64,000 nt of DNA, taken from positions 558,001 to 622,000 of the forward strand of contig BMUX01000003.1 in NCBI GenBank assembly GCA_014650415.1. The letters are read 5' to 3'. The position numbers and the translations under genes were made by a program. A model generated the notes under the pieces. The model was given only the letters and a program-made list of their open reading frames with translations. It did not search any database and was not told the DNA's origin. This document shows positions 17,732-26,582 of the stretch, in pieces (position 1 is the first letter of the stretch; each line of letters opens with the position of its first letter). The DNA is from Streptomyces spiroverticillatus. GTDB taxonomy: Bacteria; Actinomycetota; Actinomycetes; Streptomycetales; Streptomycetaceae.

Positions 17732-18490
17732 TCAGGAGGCCCGGCGACGGCCCGCGAGAACCCCGAAGGCCACACCGGCGACACCCACGATGATGCCTAC
17801 GATGCCGAGCACACGGGCGGTGGTGTCGCTGGCGGAGGCCGCGCTCGCGGTCTCCTTCTTGCCGTCGTCGTGCTTGTCCGAGGCCGTGGAGTCCTTGGCC
17901 TTCTTGTCGTCGGTGGCCGCCGCGCCGTGCCCGTCGCCCACGGGCGCGGTCAGCTTCAGGACGGGCGCGGGGCTCTGCGGCTCCGGCTGGCCCTCCTTGG
18001 GCTCCTCGATCCAGCGGACGACTTCCTTGTTGTCGTACGTCTGGATGGCCTTCAGCACGAGCTGGTCGGCGTCCTCGGGGAGCTGGCCGAGCGAGAGCGG
18101 GAACTGCTGGAACTCACCGGGGCCGATCTTCCCGCCGGTCCAGGTGATCTTCGAGACGGCTTCCTTGATCTCCTTGCCGTGCACCTTCAGCGGCTTGTCG
18201 AGCGTGGTCTTCTCGACCTTCACGGTCCAGCCGGGGACCGCCTGCGGCATCACGGAGGTGAGCGGGTGCTCCTTGACCGGGAAGCTGACTTCGAGCTGCA
18301 CCGTCGAGGCGTTGTCGCGCTCGTTGGGGACCTTCACGTTGACGGTGGCGTAACCGCCCTTGGCGGCCGCGCCGACTGGCTGCACGCTGACGTGCGCGAA
18401 GGCGGGCCCGGCGAGCACCACCACGGATGCGGCCGCGGCGACGCCGACGGCGGAGAGGCGGGAGATACGGGTGCGACGGTTTGCGTTCAT
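17732..18490 (-). CDS. ycnI: YcnI-family (DUF1775) copper-binding membrane-anchored protein
   Basis: This is a 252-residue protein with a Sec signal (residues 1-34) whose mature end begins with HVSVQPV. That N-terminal histidine is the metal ligand of YcnI domains, together with a conserved tryptophan. The DUF1775 beta-sandwich covers about 34-170. A charged, low-complexity linker rich in Lys, Asp and Ala follows, then a C-terminal membrane helix (about 225-247) with RRR after it. It is first of the ycnI-sco-ecuC-copCD run on the minus strand. The start at 18490 (ATG) is required to place the signal peptide. Role in copper homeostasis is from family knowledge. Confidence 0.9.
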   Translation of the reverse strand: MNANRRTRISRLSAVGVAAAASVVVLAGPAFAHVSVQPVGAAAKGGYATVNVKVPNERDNASTVQLEVSFPVKEHPLTSVMPQAVPGWTVKVEKTTLDKPLKVHGKEIKEAVSKITWTGGKIGPGEFQQFPLSLGQLPEDADQLVLKAIQTYDNKEVVRWIEEPKEGQPEPQSPAPVLKLTAPVGDGHGAAATDDKKAKDSTASDKHDDGKKETASAASASDTTARVLGIVGIIVGVAGVAFGVLAGRRRAS

Positions 18491-18554
18491 GACTGTGAAC
18501 CCCACATGGCAGAAGTGGATCGGGTGAGGGGCACACCTCGACAGGCGCGTCGAT

Positions 18555-18568
18555 GTTTCACGTGAAAC
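18555..18568. promoter_or_regulatory. parS site (ParB binding), perfect match
   Basis: GTTTCACGTGAAAC, the exact Streptomyces parS palindrome, lies between ycnI and the upstream membrane-protein gene. It should be bound by ParB for origin organisation. Confidence 0.88.
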
Positions 18569-18646
18569 GTGGGCCATCGGGGCACGCGCCGAAACGAGGC
18601 GCACCGGAGTCACGACCCACTCCGCATACGTACGCGAGGGGTCGTG

Positions 18647-19513
18647 TCAGGCAGCGAGGGAGAACGCCGTCGCGGGCGGCCCGCGCCTGATCACCGAGTG
18701 CTGGAGGTCCTCCTCGCCCGTGCGCACGGGGACGAGGAAGGGCGCGGGCACCGTCAGAGGCCCGCACGTGGGCGCGCCGGAAAGCCCCGCCCACAGGGCG
18801 CGTACCAGCGCGAAAGCAGCACGCAGGGCTCGTACGAGCCCTCGCACGGCCACTTCGTGCGCCCCGTACGCGGACAGCCGGGCCAGCCGGCGCAGCGCGA
18901 GATCGCCGTGCCGCAGCAGCCAGCCGGTGGCGAGCGCGGCCAGCAGGTGACCGAGCAGCATGGGAAGGCTGGGGACCAGGGAGTGCAGACAGCCGACCGC
19001 CGTGGCGCCGATGTCCTGTCCACCGCCCGTACCGAGCGCGTCGTAACCGTCGTACGACGCTCCGGACGCGCCCGCTCCGTGTGCGGCGTGCGCACCGGAG
19101 GCCGGGTCGAGGCCCGCCGTGGCGAGCACCTTCCGCGCCTCGGCTTCGCTCATGCCGGCGTCGCCGCCGCACATCAACTGCGCGGCGAGCCCGGACAGCG
19201 GGCCTTCGCCGCCGCCCTGCACCGAGCCCGCGTGGCTCTGGCCGACGCCGAAGAGGGCGTGCAGCGCGAGCTGTCCGGCCGTCATCGCGAAGGTGATGCC
19301 GGGCAGGGAACGCGTGCGTCCGGCCAGCGGCGCGGCCAGCGCGAACACCCCGGTGAAGCCCACCGCGAGGGTCCACCACGGCACGGTCGCCGTGGAGCCC
19401 AGCACGTGCCCGAGCGCGGACAGCACGACGCAGACCGCGGCGAACACCGCGGCCCTGGCGAGTCGCGGAGCGACCCGGTCGTGTGCGCCCGCAGGGGCGA
19501 GAGGCTGTGACAT
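18647..19513 (-). CDS. Membrane protein of unknown function upstream of the copper cluster
   Basis: This is a 288-residue membrane protein not recognised with certainty. Hydrophobic segments are seen at about residues 20-40, 45-65, 72-90 and 175-200. Between the last two is a long Gly/Ala-rich loop with several His and Met residues (HAGSVQ, AHAAHGAGA, MCGGDAGM), which could bind metal. A C-terminal basic helix and a soluble tail follow. Its position upstream of ycnI on the same strand, with only a parS site between, suggests a link to copper handling, but that is inference from context. Confidence 0.6.
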   Translation of the reverse strand: MSQPLAPAGAHDRVAPRLARAAVFAAVCVVLSALGHVLGSTATVPWWTLAVGFTGVFALAAPLAGRTRSLPGITFAMTAGQLALHALFGVGQSHAGSVQGGGEGPLSGLAAQLMCGGDAGMSEAEARKVLATAGLDPASGAHAAHGAGASGASYDGYDALGTGGGQDIGATAVGCLHSLVPSLPMLLGHLLAALATGWLLRHGDLALRRLARLSAYGAHEVAVRGLVRALRAAFALVRALWAGLSGAPTCGPLTVPAPFLVPVRTGEEDLQHSVIRRGPPATAFSLAA

Positions 19514-19751
19514 GGCGGAGCCATCATCGCACTGCGCCCCCGTAGCGGACCGGGCAGGTCCGGAAGCTCACAATGGTCCGGTACGTCACGGCCCCGCCCG
19601 GTGCGGAGGTCCCCGCAACGGCCCCTGCTACACCGGCGCACGGGGTGCGCGCATCCGCCGAACGAGCGCTCTCGCACCGATTCCTGGCTTACCGACCACC
19701 GTCGGCGGCAATAGGTAGTCGTATGTCGAGCCGCAGCCAGGAGGCTGGAGC

Positions 19752-20204
19752 ATGAGCATCTGGTGGTCACTCCACTTGCGGCGCGAAGCCGCGAGCGTTC
19801 CGCTCGCCCGCCGTCTTCTGCTCGACAGCATGAACACCGCGGGCGTCGATCCGGACATCTCCTACGACCTTTCGGTCGCACTCAGCGAAGCCTGTGCCAA
19901 CGCCGTCGAGCACGGCGGCGACGACGAACCCGGCCCGCACTGCGCGGCCTACCGGGTCACCGCCTACCTCGACGGCGACACGTGCCGCATCGAGGTCACC
20001 GACTCGGGCCCGGGCTTCCCCGCCGTGCGCAGACGCGGTGCGGGCCGGGCCATGGCGCAGCTGCGCGAGAGCGGCCGCGGGCTGTGCCTCATCGAGCAGC
20101 TCGCCGACCACGTGCACTTCCGCAACCGGCCGGGCCGGGGCGCGGTGGTCAGCTTCGACAAGATCCTGAAATGGCGCGAGGGCGCGCTGCTCCAGGCCTC
20201 CTGA
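19752..20204 (+). CDS. RsbW-like ATP-binding protein (HATPase_c, anti-sigma kinase type)
   Basis: This is a 150-residue single-domain GHKL ATPase. The N box is EACANAVEHG, the G1 box DSGPGF and the G2 box GRGLCLIEQL, all intact. Such proteins in Streptomyces act as serine kinases and anti-sigma factors that are countered by STAS proteins and PP2C phosphatases. No cognate sigma or STAS gene is adjacent, so it is an orphan. The ATG at 19752 follows a GGAGG ribosome binding site. It is convergent with pepP. Confidence 0.88.
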   Translation: MSIWWSLHLRREAASVPLARRLLLDSMNTAGVDPDISYDLSVALSEACANAVEHGGDDEPGPHCAAYRVTAYLDGDTCRIEVTDSGPGFPAVRRRGAGRAMAQLRESGRGLCLIEQLADHVHFRNRPGRGAVVSFDKILKWREGALLQAS

Positions 20205-20238
20205 AGCAAGCGCGCCCTCATACGGCGGGTGTACGGAT

Positions 20239-21729
20239 CTACTGGGCGGCCTTCGTCGCCGCCATCCAGGCCTCGACCTCGTCGGAGCGGCGCGGCAGCG
20301 CGGCCGACAGGTTCCGGTTGCCGTCCTCGGTGACCAGGATGTCGTCCTCGATGCGGACGCCGATGCCCCGGTACTCCTCCGGCACCGTCAGGTCGTCGGC
20401 CTGGAAGTACAGGCCCGGCTCGACGGTCAGGCACACGCCCGGCTCCAGCGTGCCGTCGGCGTACGCCTCGCGGCGCGCGGCGGCACAGTCGTGGACGTCC
20501 AGGCCCAGCATGTGACCGGTGCCGTGCAGCGTCCAGCGGCGCTGGAGGCCCAGCTCCAGGACACGCTCGGCCGGGCCCTCGACGAGGCCCCACTCGACGA
20601 GCTTCTCGGCGAGCACGCGCTGTGCGGCCTCGTGGAAGTCGCGGTACGAGGCCCCGGGCTTGACCGCCGCGATGCCGGCCTCCTGGGCCTCGTACACCGC
20701 GTCGTAGATCTTCTTCTGGAGCGGCGAGAACGTGCCGTTGATCGGCAGCGTGCGCGTCACGTCGGCGGTGTAGAGGGTGTGGGTCTCCACACCGGCGTCG
20801 AGCAGCAGCAGGTCGCCGGAGCGCACCGCGCCGTCGTTGCGCACCCAGTGCAGGGTGGTGGCGTGCGGGCCTGCGGCGCAGATCGAGCCGTAGCCGATGT
20901 CGTTGCCCTCGACACGGGCGCGCAGGAAGAACGTGCCCTCCAGGTAGCGCTCGGAGGTGGCCTCGGCCTTGTCGAGGACCTTCACGACGTCCTCGAAGCC
21001 GCGGACGGTGGAGTCGACGGCCTTCTGGAGCTCGCCGATCTCGAACTCGTCCTTCACCACGCGGGCCTCGGAGAGGTAGACGCGCAGCTCCTCGTCCGTC
21101 TCGGCGGTGGCCTTATCGGCGAGCGCCGCCTCGATGCCCGCGTCGTGCCCGCGCACGTTGCGCACCCGGCCGGTGGCCTCGCGCAGCGCCTTCGGCAGCT
21201 CGCGGACGTCCTTGGCGGGCAGACCCAGCACCTGCTCGGCCTCGGCGAGGGAGTGGCGGCGGCCGACCCACAGCTCGCCCTGGCCGTCCAGCCAGAACTC
21301 GCCGTTCTCCCGGTTGGAGCGCGGCAGCAGGTAGATCGTCGCGTCGTGCCCGGACGCGGTCGGCTCCAGCACCAGGACGCCGTCCTGGGTCTGGTCGCCG
21401 GTCAGGTACGCGTACTCGGTGGAGGCGCGGAAGGCGTACTCGGTGTCGTTGGAACGCGTCTTGAGGTTGCCCGCGGGGACCACCAGGCGCTCGCCCGGGA
21501 AGCGCGCGGAGAGCGCGGCGCGACGGGCGGCGGTGTGCTGCGCCTGCGCGATCGGCTCCAGGTCGTGCAGCTCGGTGTCGGCCCAGCCCGACTTCATGTT
21601 CTCGGCGAGCTCGTCGGACAGACCCGGGTACAGCCCGTTCTTGCGCTGCTTGATGGGCTCTTCCTCGGCGGCCTCGGCTGCTTCGCCGTCCACGATTTCC
21701 GGGGTCTCCGGCTTGAGCTCCTCAGACAC
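20239..21729 (-). CDS. pepP: Xaa-Pro aminopeptidase P
   Basis: This is a 496-residue cytosolic M24B metallopeptidase that removes N-terminal residues before proline. It has the N-terminal creatinase domain (about residues 45-190) and the catalytic domain with metal ligands in LLLDAGVETHTLYTADVTRT, HGTGHMLGLDVHD, TVEPGLYF and RIEDDILVT. GTG at 21729 is chosen because GAGGAG lies six bases upstream; a GTG at 21750 gives seven more residues but its ribosome binding site is too far. The first 35 residues are acidic and probably flexible. A DnaA-box-like sequence lies 88 bases upstream of the start. Confidence 0.93.
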   Translation of the reverse strand: MSEELKPETPEIVDGEAAEAAEEEPIKQRKNGLYPGLSDELAENMKSGWADTELHDLEPIAQAQHTAARRAALSARFPGERLVVPAGNLKTRSNDTEYAFRASTEYAYLTGDQTQDGVLVLEPTASGHDATIYLLPRSNRENGEFWLDGQGELWVGRRHSLAEAEQVLGLPAKDVRELPKALREATGRVRNVRGHDAGIEAALADKATAETDEELRVYLSEARVVKDEFEIGELQKAVDSTVRGFEDVVKVLDKAEATSERYLEGTFFLRARVEGNDIGYGSICAAGPHATTLHWVRNDGAVRSGDLLLLDAGVETHTLYTADVTRTLPINGTFSPLQKKIYDAVYEAQEAGIAAVKPGASYRDFHEAAQRVLAEKLVEWGLVEGPAERVLELGLQRRWTLHGTGHMLGLDVHDCAAARREAYADGTLEPGVCLTVEPGLYFQADDLTVPEEYRGIGVRIEDDILVTEDGNRNLSAALPRRSDEVEAWMAATKAAQ

Positions 21730-21816
21730 GACAATCTCCTCATACGACACAGGGCCAGGGGTTTCCCGCCTCCTGGCCCTCCATCGTATGTCCGTGCGGT
21801 CGAACCCTCCCCAGCC

Positions 21817-21825
21817 TGTGGATAA
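21817..21825. promoter_or_regulatory. DnaA-box-like sequence
   Basis: TGTGGATAA is a perfect match to the strong DnaA box in reverse. It lies in the short gap between pepP and the PP2C phosphatase gene. Confidence 0.4.
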
Positions 21826-21858
21826 CTGTGAGAAATCAGTCCCCGACCCGTGCGGACC

Positions 21859-23349
21859 TCAGTCGAAACGCGCCGCGAGCAGCACGATGTCCTCCGCCGA
21901 GTCCACCTCGTCCAGCCCGTCGGGCAGCACGGTGCGCAGCACGTGGTCGCAGATCGCCCCCGGGTCGTCGCGGATCGTCTTCGGCACGCCGGCCGCCGCC
22001 GCGTGCAGCCGCGCGAAGGCGCGGTCCATCGGGTCGCCGGTGCGGTGCAGCAGACCGTCGGTGTACAGCAGCACGGTCTCGCCCGGGTTCGGGCTGATCT
22101 CCACGCTGGGCGCCTCCCAGCACGAGAGCATCCCCAGCGGCGCCGACAGCGACGTCTCCGCGTACTCCGTGCGCCGCTCGCCGATGATCAGCGGCGGCGT
22201 GTGCCCGGCCCCGGCGAGCACGATCTTGCGCTTGGCCGGCTCGCAGTACGCCAGCAGCGCGGTGGCCGAGCGCGCGGGCTCGGTCAGCCGCATCAGCAGC
22301 TCCAGATCGGACAGTACGGCGACGGGGTCCTCGCCCTCTATGACGGCGTACGCCCGCAGGCTCGCCCGCAGCCGTCCCATGGCGGCCGTCGCGCTGGGCC
22401 CGGCGCCGGTGACGGAACCGACCACCAGGCCGAGCGCCCCTTCCGGCAGCGGCAGAGCGTCGTACCAGTCGCCGCCGCCGCGCGGTCCCGTCCGGTGCCG
22501 TACCGCCATCTGTACGCCCGACACCCGGGGCAGGCGGCTGGGCAGCAGCTCCTCGGTGAGGGTGGCCACGCGCGTGCGTGCCCGTTCCAGTTCCAGCAGC
22601 CGGGTCAGGTGCTCGGACGCGTACCGGCTGTAGAGCCCCACCAGGTGCCGCTGGCGCTCCATCGGCTCGGCGGGCTCGTCGTACAGCCACACGACCGCAC
22701 CGAGCCGCCCGGAGGACCCGGTGAGCGGGAGCGCGTAACTGGCGGCGTAGCCGAGGCGGTCGGCGACCTCGCGGTGCAGCGGGTCCAGACCCTCCTCGTG
22801 CAGCAGGTCGGGGCTGGCGCTCGGGTCGCTGTCGCCGGGCTCGGCGGTGCCGTCCAGAAAACGCCCGTACGCGGTCGCGTCGCGCGGCACCGTCTCGATG
22901 TGGCCGAGGTCGGCGTGCGCGAGGCCGAAACCGACGGTGCTGGCGGGCCCGAGGCCGTCGGCGGGCTCCAGCACGGCGAGGCCCCGGCGGGCCCCGACGA
23001 GGGCGGCTCCGGCGCGCAGCACCTCGTGCAGTGCCTCGTCGAGCGCACCCGTCGCCATCAGGCGCTCGGTGAGTTCGTGCAGGGTGGTCAGGTCGGAGAC
23101 CCAGCCGGCCAGCCGGTCCTGGATCACTGCTCCCGCAGGAGCGGAGGTCGCTCCCGCAGGCGCGGGAGTCTGCGTGGGGGGCGGAACCAGTGGATCGATT
23201 CCGGCCACTTTCGGCACGTTCGGGGCGCTCATGTCAGCCGGCTTTCCGCCTGGTGCGTTTCGCTCAATAGCATCGCAAACCCCCATGTCATTCTGCGCCG
23301 CTATCAATAGATCCACATCTACACGCACATGTAAGGCGATGTCCAGCAT
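21859..23349 (-). CDS. GAF-containing PP2C/SpoIIE-type serine phosphatase
   Basis: This is a protein of about 496 residues with an N-terminal region, a GAF sensor domain (about residues 90-240), a short coiled linker and a C-terminal SpoIIE/PP2C phosphatase domain (about 255-495). The phosphatase shows RGGGDWYDALPL in place of the usual GGDWYD metal site, then a GAGHTPPLI motif and LLYTDGLLHR, so the metal-binding aspartates are present. These enzymes dephosphorylate STAS anti-anti-sigma factors. The ATG at 23349 is preferred; a longer frame to 23427 has no domain support. No partner is adjacent. Upstream is about 500 bases without a gene. Confidence 0.87.
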   Translation of the reverse strand: MLDIALHVRVDVDLLIAAQNDMGVCDAIERNAPGGKPADMSAPNVPKVAGIDPLVPPPTQTPAPAGATSAPAGAVIQDRLAGWVSDLTTLHELTERLMATGALDEALHEVLRAGAALVGARRGLAVLEPADGLGPASTVGFGLAHADLGHIETVPRDATAYGRFLDGTAEPGDSDPSASPDLLHEEGLDPLHREVADRLGYAASYALPLTGSSGRLGAVVWLYDEPAEPMERQRHLVGLYSRYASEHLTRLLELERARTRVATLTEELLPSRLPRVSGVQMAVRHRTGPRGGGDWYDALPLPEGALGLVVGSVTGAGPSATAAMGRLRASLRAYAVIEGEDPVAVLSDLELLMRLTEPARSATALLAYCEPAKRKIVLAGAGHTPPLIIGERRTEYAETSLSAPLGMLSCWEAPSVEISPNPGETVLLYTDGLLHRTGDPMDRAFARLHAAAAGVPKTIRDDPGAICDHVLRTVLPDGLDEVDSAEDIVLLAARFD

Positions 23350-23856
23350 TGTCCTGGAGGGATTCATGGTGTCCCTGGGGAAACAGTGGAATGCGTACTT
23401 GGCGTGAAAATGCAGCACCGTACACATATTTGCGGTCGACTGAGGGCGTTCGACAGCGCGTCATATCGGGCCGCGCTGGGTATCTGCATCAGGTGATGAC
23501 CGGGGGACTGCGGCAGTGCCGCCGTCGACCCGGAACCCGGCGGCGGGCGCAGGCGTCCTATCCGCTGTGGGCCCGGCACCGTCCCCGATGACCGTCAAGC
23601 ACCAGGGATCAGCACCACCGGAAACGTAGGCGTCGTCCCTCGGGGACGGGGAAGCGCCCTGTGCGCGCCACCCCCCGCCACGTTCCGCGCTCGGCCCCTG
23701 TGGGGCTGCCGTACCGCAGGCTGTTCAGTGGCTCTGTACGTCCCGAAGTACGCGCAGTGAGTACGTGAGTCAAGTACGTCCCCAGCACGCGCAGTCAAGT
23801 GATGCACACATGGTGTCATGTGGACCTCGGCGTTCAACGGAAAGGAACGAGCGCTC
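23350..23856. other. Gene-free region with an imperfect direct repeat
   Basis: No convincing gene was seen in about 500 bases. An imperfect 27-bp direct repeat occurs at 23736-23762 and 23774-23800; both copies begin GTACGTCCC, share ACGCGCAGT, and are offset by 38 bp. It may hold promoters for the flanking divergent genes. Confidence 0.45.
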
Positions 23857-24543
23857 ATGCGCGAGATCCTCGGAAGGCGACGCAGGCTCCGGTTCCGGCG
23901 AAGCGAGCGGCCAGTTCTGCCCGGTACGGCGCTCACCTGCGCCACCGACTGGCAGTGGCCGGTGCTCCCGGGCGTGGGGCTGACGGCGGCCGGCGGCCGC
24001 GCGGGCACAGCGGTGCGCTGTGCCTGCCCCGATCCCGAGTGCGTGGTGCCCGGCGCGCACCCTTTCGACCCCGGGCTGCTGGCCGCCACCACCGATGCGC
24101 GCATGGTGCGCTGGTGGTGGGAGAAGCGCCCCGACGCACCGGTGGTGCTCGCCACCGGCGGGCGCGCCCCCTGTGCGCTCAGTCTCCCGGCGCTGGCAGG
24201 CGCACGGGCGCTGGTGGCGCTGGACCGGATGGGAGTGAACCTGGGGCCGGTCGTGGCGACACCCACGCGGTGGTCGCTCCTGGTGTCCCCCTACTCCCTG
24301 GAGCGGCTCGGTGAACTCCTGTACGCGAAGGACCGGGTGCCCTCCTCCCTGAGGTTCCACGGCGACGGCGGCTATCTGGTGCTGCCGCCCGCCGAAACGG
24401 GTGCGGGGCAGGTGCGTTGGGAGCGGCAACCCGCGCCCGGCAAGGACGGGCGCCCCTGGCTGCCGGACGTGGAGACCGTGCTGGACGCCCTGGTGGTGGC
24501 GAGCAGCGGTGCCCCCGGCGGCGGCAGCAGGCTCGCGTACTGA
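23857..24543 (+). CDS. Prim-Pol-like protein lacking the usual catalytic DxD
   Basis: This is a 228-residue protein resembling the bifunctional primase-polymerase N-terminal domain. It begins with a basic stretch (REILGRRRRLRFRR), then PVLPGVG, and a CACPDPECVVPGAHPF segment like the Cys/His patch of Prim-Pol proteins. The catalytic aspartate pair expected in a GIDVD-type strand is not seen; ALDRMG stands in its place. It may be an inactive paralogue or have another role. The ATG at 23857 is preferred over 23818 because the family alignment starts there. The stop codon lies inside the first unit of a 13-bp tandem repeat. Confidence 0.65.
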   Translation: MREILGRRRRLRFRRSERPVLPGTALTCATDWQWPVLPGVGLTAAGGRAGTAVRCACPDPECVVPGAHPFDPGLLAATTDARMVRWWWEKRPDAPVVLATGGRAPCALSLPALAGARALVALDRMGVNLGPVVATPTRWSLLVSPYSLERLGELLYAKDRVPSSLRFHGDGGYLVLPPAETGAGQVRWERQPAPGKDGRPWLPDVETVLDALVVASSGAPGGGSRLAY

Positions 24544-24614
24544 CGTCGGCCACTGTCGTCCGCTGACGTCGCCCGCTGACGTGGCTCACTGACGTCACCC
24601 GCTGACGTCGCGCC
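24540..24614. repeat. 13-bp tandem repeat, CTGACGTCGCCCG type
   Basis: Units beginning CTGACGT start at 24563, 24576, 24589 and 24602, exactly 13 bp apart. A diverged pair lies before them at 24540 and 24553. TGACGTC/TGACGTCA cores are palindromic. The first unit supplies the stop codon of the upstream gene. Confidence 0.85.
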
Positions 24615-24780
24615 CGGTGAGCGGCAACGGCGTTAACCGCCGTGCGCCGCTCACTCGTAAGGGTGTGAGACGGCGCGAGTTCAGCGGAATTGGGCGCGCG
24701 ACCGGCAAGCCGCGCGCCATCCGTCGATATCTTCGGCCCACCGTCACGAATTTCCCGGCAGTTGACAGGTGGGACTCCCC

Positions 24781-25329
24781 TTGAATATCCGCATGATCGG
24801 GCTTTCGGCCGTCGTGGTGTTCACCGTTCTGCTGCCGTTCGCGGGAGCCTCCGCAGGACCCGCCCCCGGTACCCCGGCCGAACCCGAGAGGGCGCCGGCC
24901 GGGGCGCCGCCCGTGGCGGACGACCAGAAGCCCCGCGAGACCGACCTCCTGGGGCGCACCCGCACCCGGTGCGGCCCCGAGGTGACCTCCCCCGACGGCG
25001 TCGAGGCGCAGACCTGTGTGCTCACCGAGAAGGGCGAGACCTGGGCGCGCGCGTACTACCGCAACGCCACCGGGGAGGAACTCGACGCCGTACTGACGCT
25101 GATGGGTCCGGCCGGGCGCACGGTACGGATGCGCTGCGCGGTGGGTGCGGACGACGAGCCGGGGTCGTGCGAGACGCCGCGCGAGAAGGTGCCGAAGAAG
25201 TCGGCGGCGGAAGAGGGCACGGAAGCGGACACCGAGCCGTACACGGCGGTGGCGGAATTCGCGGGTCGGGGAGACGGGCCGCTGCTGCTGCGCTCGGGGA
25301 GCAACTCACCGGAGCCGGCAGGGCCGTAA
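24781..25329 (+). CDS. Secreted protein of unknown function
   Basis: This is a 182-residue exported protein with a signal peptide (residues about 1-27, hydrophobic core LSAVVVFTVLLPFAGASA). The mature part starts with a Pro/Ala linker, then a compact domain with four cysteines (TRCGP, AQTCV, MRCAV, GSCET) that may form two disulfides. The C-terminus is charged. TTG at 24781 is chosen because GGTGGGA lies six bases upstream; ATG at 24793 is possible. No family was recognised. It is alone, with a strong hairpin directly after the stop. Confidence 0.7.
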   Translation: MNIRMIGLSAVVVFTVLLPFAGASAGPAPGTPAEPERAPAGAPPVADDQKPRETDLLGRTRTRCGPEVTSPDGVEAQTCVLTEKGETWARAYYRNATGEELDAVLTLMGPAGRTVRMRCAVGADDEPGSCETPREKVPKKSAAEEGTEADTEPYTAVAEFAGRGDGPLLLRSGSNSPEPAGP

Positions 25330-25339
25330 GAACTGAAAG

Positions 25340-25379
25340 GCCCGATCGCTGGCGACGGGGGATGCACCAGCGACCGGGC
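25340..25379 (+). terminator. Hairpin terminator
   Basis: GCCCGATCGCTGG (25340-25352) pairs with CCAGCGACCGGGC (25367-25379), one mismatch in 13. It starts 11 bases after the stop of the secreted-protein gene. Confidence 0.8.
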
Positions 25380-25542
25380 TCCTAGAACGGTAACAAGAGA
25401 TCTGCTGTTCGCAAATTCGATCTCGTGTATTCAGACAGGGATTTACTCGTCAGTACGGTCCACTGTGACCGGAGTCACTGCGCCCGCTCCGTCCCGTTGT
25501 GCGACGTGCAACGGAGAGGCCCCGCGGAGCCCCTCCGGCGGA

Positions 25543-26511
25543 TCAACTCAGCGTCACCTGACGGTTGGTGAGGCCGCCGCGCGAGCGCCGCTCCTCGGCC
25601 GTCAGCGGGGCGTCCGAGGCGAGTGCGACGGCGAGCCGCTCGGCGAACTCCGCGGCGGGCTTCTCGCACTCCTCCGCCGTCATCGCGCTCGGCAGGTCCC
25701 ACACCGGAACGATGATTCCGTGCGCCCGGAACGAGCCGACCAGACGGGTGTTCTCGCCCAGCGACGAGGTGCCCGCGGCGTGCAGCCGGGCCAGCGCGTC
25801 GAGGAGCTTCTCCTCCGGGTGCGGCATGGCCCACCGCAGGTGGTTCTTCTCGGGTGTCTCGCACCAGTACGCGCTGTCCACACCGGTCAGTCGTACGGTC
25901 GGGATGGCGGCGGCGTTGGCACGCTCCAGGGAGGCGGTGACCTCGGCGTTGGCGTTCTCCGCGTCCGGCACCCAGAACTCGAAGCCCGTGTGCACGTCCG
26001 GCGCGAACGCGGCGTCCGGGTCCAGCAGGTCCTGGAGGCGCGGACCGTCGGCGGGCGCCTTGTCGGCGGTGACCGGGTTGCCGGGCTCGGCGACGAGCGC
26101 CCGCTGGAGGGTGTGCGCGAGGTCGCGGCTCAGGTCGCCGGAGGGGGTGTCGTTCTGGAGGCCGAGCAGGACGGAGCCGTCCTCGCGGCGCAGCGCGGGC
26201 CACGCCATCGGCAGCACCGTCGCGAGGGTCACCGACGGAACGCCCTCGGGGAGGCCGCCCTTGAGGGTGAGCTCCACCGTCGCGGCCGGGACCAGCTCGC
26301 GCAGCGCGACCCAGTCGCACTCCCCGGCCAGGCCCTCGAAGGGGCGCTGGACCAGCTCGGTCACGGCGTGCGAGGCGGCGCGGCCGTGGCAAGCCTTGTA
26401 ACGGCGGCCCGAGCCGCACGGGCAGGGCTCGCGCGCCCCGACCACCGGCACGGGCTCGTTGCTGGTGTTCTGCGGCTTGGCGGCCTTGGTCTGCGGGCGC
26501 TTCTTGGCCAT
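25543..26511 (-). CDS. SEC-C motif protein (DUF5926 family)
   Basis: This is a 322-residue soluble protein. Near the N-terminus, REPCPCGSGRRYKACHG (about residues 27-43) is a SEC-C zinc motif like that at the end of SecA, with C-x-C and C-H ligands. The basic start (MAKKRPQTKAAKPQ) precedes it. The rest is a conserved actinobacterial domain (DUF5926) of unknown function. ATG at 26511 gives the natural N-terminus after GGGAGAAG. It is alone on the minus strand, 166 bases downstream of the RsbW-like gene. A SecA- or ribosome-related role is only a guess from the zinc motif. Confidence 0.82.
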   Translation of the reverse strand: MAKKRPQTKAAKPQNTSNEPVPVVGAREPCPCGSGRRYKACHGRAASHAVTELVQRPFEGLAGECDWVALRELVPAATVELTLKGGLPEGVPSVTLATVLPMAWPALRREDGSVLLGLQNDTPSGDLSRDLAHTLQRALVAEPGNPVTADKAPADGPRLQDLLDPDAAFAPDVHTGFEFWVPDAENANAEVTASLERANAAAIPTVRLTGVDSAYWCETPEKNHLRWAMPHPEEKLLDALARLHAAGTSSLGENTRLVGSFRAHGIIVPVWDLPSAMTAEECEKPAAEFAERLAVALASDAPLTAEERRSRGGLTNRQVTLS

Positions 26512-26582
26512 GCGTGCTTCTCCCATTGCGGCAGTGCGGTGTCGGCGCGAGCCTAGCCGCAATGGGGAGCACGTCCTTCGTG

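Noticed and set aside
18555..18568. GTTTCACGTGAAAC as a regulator operator for ycnI
   Set aside because: The identical sequence recurs at 40608, 40643 and 40681 in unrelated gaps and equals the parS consensus, so a segregation role is the simpler reading.
24540..24614. CRISPR-like array
   Set aside because: Units are 13 bp and directly adjacent without spacers, and no cas genes are present.
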